Assembly: GCF_000004195.4 (NCBI RefSeq)
Contig: NC_030684.2
Span: 109,903,429 to 109,967,428, forward strand
Origin: Xenopus tropicalis
Lineage: Eukaryota > Chordata > Amphibia > Anura > Pipidae
Length of the DNA: 64,000 bases
Direction: 5' to 3'
Shown: positions 56,270 through 64,000 of the stretch, in pieces
Layout: every line of letters begins with the position of its first letter
Numbering within the stretch: position 1 is the first letter of the stretch
Notes under the pieces: generated by a model
Told to the model about the DNA's origin: nothing
Database searches by the model: none
The model's input: only the letters and a program-made list of their open reading frames with translations
Program-made: the position numbers and the translations under genes

Positions 56270-57020
56270 AACTAGACTATAGGTAAAAGTACCTGTAGGT
56301 CATGCTGATCATTTTTTCCTGATAAGACCACTTTTGTAAATAATTTTGGCAGTTTTGCTGACCTGACTGTATCTTTTCAGTTATAGCTTCTATTGCTAAT
56401 GGACCTCTGCTAAACACATATGGCAACCCCCCCCCTCCTGCGTAGAGGAACATAGGGGATCAGATAATGTAAAAGCATTGGTACCATGCTTTTATGGCAA
56501 AATTATAAAGCACCTGCAATGTTCTGATACTTGTAAGTATGAGCAGCTGTGGCCATGGATTGGCTGATGTTTAGGAGGAGGAAAGTCATTTTGGCATTTT
56601 ACTGCCAATAGAATAGCCACATTAGTGCCACCTAGAACACTATATTTATTCTGCAGAAACCATTAACATACCTGCGTAAAGAGCCCTAGAAGCTTTCTCT
56701 GTTTGTTTAAGACAACAGCTGCCATTTTAAGTAGCTTCCCGCTTGCAGCCCTAGCCTTATAGCTCGGATCACACATTCCTAAGGGAGGGGGAAGTTAATT
56801 TTATGAATTCTTATGGGAGGGGGGAGCAGGAGAGGGGAGAGAGAAGAGAACTGTGCAGACTCTGGGCACCAGGAATGAAGGATTTTTCTGAGAGGAAGTC
56901 AGATACCCTAAGAACATGTTTACAAAAAAGAAGACAAGAAATCCTGTGTTTCTTTTGATAGAGCTTACATAGACCTTTCTGATTGATCTTCCTTAGTTTT
57001 TACCTTTCCATCTCCTTTAA
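56270..57020. repeat. Two decayed T2-like elements
   Basis: Region 56270-56530 resembles 51322-51664 (AGTTATAGCTTCTATTGCTAA, here given only in part as GTTATAGCTTCTATTGCTAA; GAACATAGGGGATCAGAT). Region 56560-57020 resembles 33615-33945 and ends in CATCTCCTTTAA at 57010-57021. Confidence 0.55.
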
Positions 57021-57029
57021 TTGTGTATG

Positions 57030-58535
57030 GAAACAGCACGAAAGCTCAGAACAGTGTTCTATGTCCCTTCCTTATCTGTGCTAGCCAACATGGTGAATTG
57101 GCAGATGAAATTTCCAAACCTGCTGATCCCCAAACTGACCAGTATCCATAGTGGTATCGGTGGGCCACTATACACGCACGGGTAATCATTTTGTATGTTT
57201 TTATACATACATGTAGGCCACTATTAAATACAATGGCAACTTACACAAGGATGAAACTGATTCTGGGGTTTAATACTGCAGTAGGAAAATAATTGTACAT
57301 TCACCTCTGAATAATTACAATAGACAAAAGCAAAGAAGGATGAAGGCATACCGCTCCTTCAAGTGAAAAACAAACGTGCAGCCTTGACGAGACAGTTGGT
57401 CTTTATCTTCTGCAATCTGTCCCTGTTTTTATGTTACAGGAACCCAGAGAAAGAGCTATTTTGTTTGCACCTGCCGTGTATTGTTTTTGTGATGCACGTT
57501 AACATGACAATGTGGAACAATAAAAGCATTGAATCCCAGTGTTTAGCTAAGGTGTAAGACTTACAGTCTGGCACTGCCAGTCCTGCCACAAGATATTAGA
57601 CAGCAGTGCGTGGGAAGCCATATTGAATGCGTCCCAGTGCCCTAGCAGCCTGGCTTGCTTGGGCGTGCGGAGTCGTGCCGTGGAGGCGATGTGCTGCAAG
57701 TTCATCAGTGAGTGTGGAGGCAGCCGAAAGGGATCAGGGGAATAACTGTAAAATACTCCTCAGGAAAAAAACAGCACTTTCACATTACTCACAGAGAGTG
57801 GGGGAGGGGCAGAACAGCTCGGTTACCAGGGCAACTCAGCCAGCGATGGTGACAGGCCCCGGGGAGCGGAGTGTGAAGCGAGGAAGAGCGAGAGAGCGTC
57901 TGTATTAGCTACTGTGATACTCGCTAATTAGAAAAGACTGGAGAGCTATATTTAGCCACAGACGCAGCGCTATTGTGTGCGCAGATAAAGGGCACACTCA
58001 TGCCTTCCACAGGGTAGAATCAATTAGATTTATATTTAGGGCCAGGAGAATAGGAAACAGGCTAAATACAACTTGTGGTAGTCACAGAGCGCTCATTAGC
58101 GTTAATAACAAATTGCATAATAGTCAGAATCAAGCAAACGTAATATAGCTTCAGAGCATCATTTGCAGTTTAGCCAATGCGCTGTGTATGCTTGCTCTGA
58201 CCTTAGCGTGTCCTGCTCACAATGCACGACTCTTCTAATAGGCATGATTAGTCCTCTATGTACATCCCTTTCTGTAACCATAGCAAACAATGTGAGAGCC
58301 GGCTGAGTAGTGCTACCTTCAACTCTCCCGTTAATATCACTCAGGCTTCTTAAGAAAGGATATACCCCCTTCCACTGCATTTCAGTGTTAGGCCAGGCAC
58401 TATTACTTCATAACATGGCTAGAAATATATTAATATAATCATAACAGCATTCCTGTTCCAGTTATGGCAGTATCTGCAGTGCCAGACAATCTGACCAAGG
58501 GATAATGTCCTTTGGCAAATTAATCATAGCTATGG
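57030..58535. other. No gene seen (GC-richer patch 57600-57900)
   Basis: A patch with moderate CpG content, including CCGTGGAGGCGATG and GGCCCCGGGGAGCGGAGTG, has an open frame of 93 residues without recognisable motifs. It could be an unannotated promoter or exon, but no splice or family evidence supports this. Confidence 0.35.
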
Positions 58536-58539
58536 GAGA

Positions 58540-61245
58540 GAAGGCTGCTATAGTAGCAGTGGGAGTAATAGCCTCTGGGAAGGGACTGTGGCTGTGGGAT
58601 AGCAGGTATAGTAGGGAGAGATGGTGCCTATAGTAGCAGTGGGGGGATAATAGCCTCTGGGAAGGGACTGTGGCTGTGGGATAGCAGGTATAGTAGGGAG
58701 AGATGGTGCCTATAGTAGCAGTGGGGATAATAGCCTCTGGGAAGGGACTGTGGCTGTGGGATAGCAGGTATAGTAGGGAGAGATGGTGCCTATAGTAGCA
58801 GTGGGGGGATAATAGCCTCTGGGAAGGGACTGTGGCTGTGGGATAGCAGGTATAGTAGGGAGAGATGGTGCCTATAGTAGCAGTGGGGGGATAATAGCCT
58901 CTGGAAAGGGACTGTGACTGTGGGATAGCAGGTATAGTAGGGAGAGATGGTGCCTATAGTAGCAGTGGGATAATAGCCTCTGGGAAGGGACTGTGGCTGT
59001 GGGATAGCAGGTATAGTAGGGAGAGATGGTGCATATAGTAGCAGTGGGGGGATAATAGCCTCTGGGAAGGGACTGTGGCTGTGGGATAGCAGGTATAGTA
59101 GGGAGAGATGGTGCCTATAGTAGCAGTGGGGGTATAATAGCCTCTGGGAAGGGACTGTGGCTGTGGGATAGCAGGTATAGTAGGGGGAGATGGTGCCTAT
59201 AGTAGCAGTGGGATAATAGCCTCTGGGAAGGGACTGTGGCTGTGGGATAGCAGGTATAGTAGGGAGAGATGGTACCTATAGTAGCAGTGGGAGTAATAGC
59301 CTCTGGGAAGGGACTGTGGCTGTGGAATAGCAGGTATAGTAGGGAGAGATGGTGCCTATAGTAGCAGTGGGAGTAATAGCCTCTGGGAAGGGAATGTGGC
59401 TGTGGAATAGCAGGTATAGTAGGGAGAGATGGTGCCTATAGTACCAGTGGGACAATAGCCTCTGGGAAGGGACTGTGGCTGTGGGATAGCAGGTATAGTA
59501 GGGAGAGATGGTGCCTATAGTAGCAGTGGGAGTAATAGCCTCTGGGAAGGGACTGTGGCTGTGGAATAGCAGGTATAGTAGGGAGAGATGGTGCCTATAG
59601 TACCAGTGGGATAATAGCCTCTGGGAAGGGACTGAGGCTGTCGGATAGCAGGTATAGTAGGGAGAGATGGTGCCTATAGTGGCAGTGGGAGTAAAAGCCT
59701 CTGGGAAGGGACTGTGGCTGTGGAATAGCAGGTATAGTAGGGAGAGATGGTGCCTATAGTACCAGTGGGATAATAGCCTCTGGGAAGGGACTGAGGCTGT
59801 CGGATAGCGGGTATAGTAGGGAGAGATGGTGCCTATAGTAGCAGTGGGACAATAGCCTCTGGGAAGGGACTGTGGCTGTGGGATAGCAGGTATAGTAGGG
59901 AGAGATGGTGCCTATAGTAGCAGTGGGATAATAGCCTCTGGGAAGGGACTGTGGCTGTGGGATAGCCGGTATAGTAGAGAGAGATGGTGCCTATAGTAGC
60001 AGTGGGATAATAGCCTCTGGGAAGGGACTGTGGCTGTGGGATAGCAGGTATAGAAGAGAGAGATGGTGCCTATAGTAGCAGTAGGATAATAGCCTCTGGG
60101 AAGGGACTGTGGCTGTGGGATAGCAGGTATAGTAGGGAGAGATGGTGCCTATAGTAGCAGTGGGATAATAGCCTCTGGGAAGGGACTGTGGCTGTGGGAT
60201 AGCAGGTATAGTAGGGAGAGATGGTGCCTATAGTAGCAGTAGGATAATAGCCTCTGGGAAGGGACTGTGGCTGTGGGATAGCAGGTATAGAAGAGAGAGA
60301 TGGTGCCTATAGTAGCAGTAGGATAATAGCCTCTGGGAAGGGACTGTGGCTGTGGGATAGCAGGTATAGTAGGGAGAGATGGTGCCTATAGTAGCAGTGG
60401 GATAATAGCCTCTGGGAAGGGACTGTGGCTGTGGGATAGCAGGTATAGTAGGGAGAGATGGTGCCTATAGTAGCAGTGGGATAATAGCCTCTGGGAAGGG
60501 ACTGTGGCTGTGGGAAAGCAGGTATAGTAGGGAGAGATGGTGCCTATAGTAGCAGTGGGATAATAGCCTCTGGGAAGGGACTGTGGCTGTGGGATAGCAG
60601 GTATAGTAGGGAGAGATGGTGCCTATAGTAGCAGTAGGATAATAGCCTCTGGGAAGGGACTGTGACTGTGGGATAGCAGGTATAGTATGGAGAGATGGTG
60701 CCTATAGTAGCAGTAGGATAATAGCCTCTGGGAAGGGGCTGTGGCTGTGGGATAGCAGGTATAGTAGGGAGAGATGGTGCCTATAGTAGCAGTGGGATAA
60801 TAGCCTCTGGGAAGGGACTGTGGCTGTGGGATAGCAGGTATAGTAGGGAGAGATGGTGCCTATAGTAGCAGTAGGATAATAGCCTCTGGGAAGGGACTGT
60901 GGCTGTGGGATAGCAGGTATAGTAGGGAGAGATGGTGCCTATAGTAGCAGTGGGGGGATAATAGCCTCTGGGAAGGGACTGGGGCTGTGGGATAGCAGGT
61001 ATAGTAGGGAGAGATGGTGCCTATAGTAGCAGTGGGGGGATAATAGCCTCTGGGAAGGGACTGGGGCTGTGGGATAGCAGGTATAGTAGGGAGAGATGGT
61101 GCCTATAGTAGCAGTAGGATAATAGCCTCTGGGAAGGGACTGTGGCTGTGGGATAGCAGGTATAGTAGGGAGAGATGGTGCCTATAGTAGCAGTGGGATA
61201 ATAGCCTCTGGGAAGGGACTGTGGCTGTAGGATAGCAGGTATTCC
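58540..61245. repeat. Satellite-like tandem array, about 79-bp unit, 34 copies
   Basis: The unit reads GATAATAGCCTCTGGGAAGG, GACTGTGGCTGTGGGATAGC, AGGTATAGTAGGGAGAGATG, GTGCCTATAGTAGCAGTGGG. Counting GCCTCTGG gives 34 units. Unit length varies by a few bases at the G run. Rare variants recur at spacing of two or three units, a sign of block duplication. The ends are sharp, and the array has no coding meaning. Confidence 0.95.
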
Positions 61246-62507
61246 ACCATGTCTTTGACGTGCTCTCTCCCCTTCCATTACCACCTTCTGCATCTCCTAT
61301 ATATTAGTCTTCTCAAAGAAGCACATTACGTGCGCATGTCTAAGAACACTAGACTAGATGGTATCTAGTGTTTTTCCTATATCAATATTCAGTTGTTGAT
61401 GTATTTTAGGTTCACAGATGATTCATCTCATCTTAGCAAATAACACTCCATTTATCATGTCACATGGGATCTATGGTTGCCAGCAGTCCCGTTTTAGCTT
61501 TCCTTTAAGTAAAACATTCTTTCCCATGGAGTATCATTTGTACCACTTTATGAGACCTTTACTAATGGCATTTCCTTGGAAAATGGGCACAATGTCAGAT
61601 ATAAAATATATCTGCTCAAAGGGAAACTATACCCCTGGACATTGCAGGTCTCCAAAAAAAATTGTGTAAAATACTGCTTTGTATAAACAAAGCTTTTTTT
61701 TAATGAAGATGACACACTAACATTAATGTCTTATAAAAAATTATGTACCCTCTGTTTTAAAATATGAGGATATTAGACGTCATCTTTAGCCTCGTGCTTA
61801 TGGTCATGGAACTCCTCGATGTGCTATAATATTCTTATGTTTTACATTATAGGGTACATTATTATTATTTATTTCATGCTGCTGTCTCTGCTCAGACTCA
61901 TGCAAGCAACAGTGAAGTTTAAATATAAATAACGCTAGAGGCTTGCTATTTATTGTATCATTCTCAAAGGAAATCGCTCATTCATGAAACGCATTGCGAC
62001 AGATTGTTAGCGAAAGCACAGGTTGTGCCACCGTAGGTTTCCCCGATGAACCAGAGGAGGCTTTAAATAACCAAGTAGCTCTTAAAGTCTGTTTGGACAT
62101 CAGTCGCCGCTGATAAGCTACACTGGGGAATATGTGCTTCAGAGGCACTTTGTGCCTTTCATGTTGCTGTGACACTTTGGCTGCTCAGCTTACTTTGAAC
62201 ATGACTTTTTCATTTGTATATACCATGTACAGGGACATTTAACTCCATCATTTCTGGGTCTCATCATCAGAATGGTAACTAGTTTTATATGTACCAATGG
62301 GGCAAAAAGCCAAGTAAAAAAGACTTAAATCCAAAAAAATATCACGTCTAGAAATGCTGTATTTTATGTAATTAACTTATTGTACCCACTCTGGGTTCAG
62401 CAGCCCTATAATAGTAAGGATCCACGCTTTCAAACTTGTCCACAACAGATCACCGCTTTTGATCTACAGTGGCACAAGTGCTACTATCTGTTGCATCTTT
62501 ATTTTAA

Positions 62508-62650
62508 TACAGGCATGGGACCTGTTATCAAGAATGCTCAGGACTTTCTGTAATTTGGATCTCCATACCTTAGTCTACTAAATAATCTTTTAAACATTAA
62601 TTAAACCCAGTAGGATTGTTTTACCCCCAATAAGGATTAATTATATATAT
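62508..62650. mobile_element. Truncated CAGGTATRGGACC-family element
   Basis: TACAGGCATGGGACCTGTTA, AATTTGGATCTCCATACCTT and GGATTGTTTTACCCCCAATA follow the family order; the right half is missing. Confidence 0.7.
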
Positions 62651-62654
62651 GAAT

Positions 62655-64000
62655 CTTTGCACCTGTCATGCAGATGGCAGCCAGTGGGGATTCACACGCA
62701 AGCTCCTATATATAGTGAATGAGGGCACAAGGTACACTGGCAGCCCTGTACTTTCTGCCTGCTTAAGGCAAATGTTAAGTACTGGGCTCCCTGGCAGTAA
62801 AGAGTGCCATGCCCTGCACTTTGCGCTAACAAACATACAGCCAGCACAAGGGTGCAGAGCTAGGACAAGCACAAGGTGAATGGCTTAATAGGCTCACTTT
62901 TGCCTATTAGACACACCAGCTTCTGCACCTTATCGTTAAAGGGGAACTATCGTGGGATTGTTTAATAGACGCTTCATCATACTGAAACTTAAACTAAATA
63001 TAATCAGTTAAAAATTCTGTACCATTTACACGCATCTTTACATACAGTATTTGCTGTCAAGAGGATAGCTGAGGAGAACAATATTCTATTCCCTAAGAGG
63101 AAACATTATTTTTTAATTATATTAAACAGTAATTTTGGTGTCTATAGCGGCTTGGACCCTGTATTCCCTGCCAGTTGCATAACTAATTAGTTCTCCAAAG
63201 AATTCAGCGACAATTGTATAAATAAATCCATTGCGATTTTTTCACTTAGCATGAAATCATTGAATGGAAATCGCAGGAATCCCACTACTTTATACATTGT
63301 ACTTATTGGATTGAGAATTGCATCAGCTTGTTGATGCGGTCCTTGCCCTTACAGCCTGAATCCCCTGTCCTTGTGATTCATCTGTTTTGCTCTAGGGCCA
63401 AATAATCAGATCAGCCTAATATCATTTACCTTAGGTGGGCGCATTGGGGAACCTCACTAAGCAAGCTGGCCATACATTATAAGACCTGCTCAAGTCACCA
63501 CTGTTTGCTTTCAAAGAGGCAACCAGTAAATACTACCTGCTGGTTGGTTTCTATTACTAGACCTGATACAAAATTATTACATGGCCACCTAAGGCATTAT
63601 TAGTGCTAGGCCAGTGTAAGAGTGCAGGGTCAACATGGATAAAACTAAGAGAAAATCTGGTAATTATGTTACTCTTCTGCAATTTGTTCCTTATTGGTAT
63701 TGGTACAGGTTATTGTTTTATGGAGTTGCAGAATGGCAGAGTTAGGCAATTGTAACCCATAACAACCAATCAAATGTTAGTGTTCAAACTAGCAACCAAT
63801 AAAGGCTCTGTGCCTATTGGTTGCTATGCACTACTAGACAAGTAGTATATAATATTTATTTTTGATTACCTCCATCATTTTTTGTTATTGAAATTTTTTA
63901 TATGTTTGATTTATACTTGTACAGAGGTAGTATATACGTTGCTAGAGACTGCCATCGTGTGATATATTTATTTAATGCAGCTTATTTTGGTGACTTGCAA
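62655..64000. other. No gene seen at the right edge
   Basis: A solo TTAAAGGGGAACTATCGTG end lies at 62937, a TGGCCATACATTATAAG end at 63468, and ATTGGTTGCTA/TAGCAACCAATA inverted words at 63788-63830. No coding sequence is recognised. Confidence 0.4.

Larger units (their letters stand above)
46263..64000 (+). other. gpr176: Presumed gpr176 intron 1 (continues beyond the window)
   Basis: No sequence coding for helices 2-7 of a receptor is found to the right of exon 1. Mammalian GPR176 also has a long first intron. The stretch consists of repeats described separately, plus AT-rich DNA without recognisable genes at 49460-50150, 52745-54160, 57030-58535 and 61250-64000. Confidence 0.5.

Noticed and set aside
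57627..57908. 93-residue open frame in a GC-richer patch
   Set aside because: The frame is R/A-rich and motif-free; kept only as a remark in the region entry.
58540..61245. Regular repeat array considered as a CRISPR array
   Set aside because: The units are contiguous without unique spacers, and the genome is vertebrate.

Overview
The window is vertebrate nuclear DNA and almost certainly comes from a clawed frog (Xenopus; X. tropicalis or X. laevis cannot be told apart here). Coding exons are small and split by GT/AG introns. The rest is packed with repeat families typical of Xenopus: TTAA-flanked palindromic elements of the T2 type, TA-flanked CAGGTATRGGACC elements, hAT elements with 8-bp target duplications, CR1 LINE ends, Penelope-like elements and a Ngaro-type tyrosine-recombinase retrotransposon. 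There is no bacterial operon, CRISPR array or recognisable RNA gene.

Two host genes can be supported, both on the + strand. susd6 (sushi domain-containing 6) occupies about 3.1-22.8 kb. It has a CpG-rich non-coding first exon, then five coding exons at 7140-7311, 16271-16468, 16562-16700, 19014-19441 and 19644-19669, which join in phase to a 304-residue single-pass membrane protein. The first coding exon of a gpr176-like orphan G-protein-coupled receptor lies at 46061-46262. Its remaining exons are not in the window, so 46263-64000 is probably its first intron.

Layout: 0-2 kb, decayed Penelope, CR1 and L2 relics. 3-23 kb, susd6, with a 1.6-kb hAT element and several short inverted-repeat elements in its second intron. 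23-39 kb, intergenic DNA with a Penelope-like element carrying a GIY-YIG domain (27.9-28.9 kb), a CR1 LINE with its catalytic region deleted (28.9-30.6 kb) and a tandem duplication (33-34.9 kb). 39.3-45.5 kb, an antisense Ngaro-type retrotransposon (gag, RT, RNase H, tyrosine recombinase, SGNH hydrolase) broken by three later insertions. 46-64 kb, gpr176 exon 1, a minisatellite built from its own splice donor, nested elements and a 34-copy, roughly 79-bp satellite (58.5-61.2 kb).

The two genes do not form a pathway that the sequence reveals. The most unusual points are the amplified splice donor of gpr176, a 93-nt stop-free susd6 intron that could be retained in frame, hammerhead-like motifs in the Penelope-type terminal repeats, and a duplicated block that supplies the empty site of a transposon. 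No wholly new system was identified.
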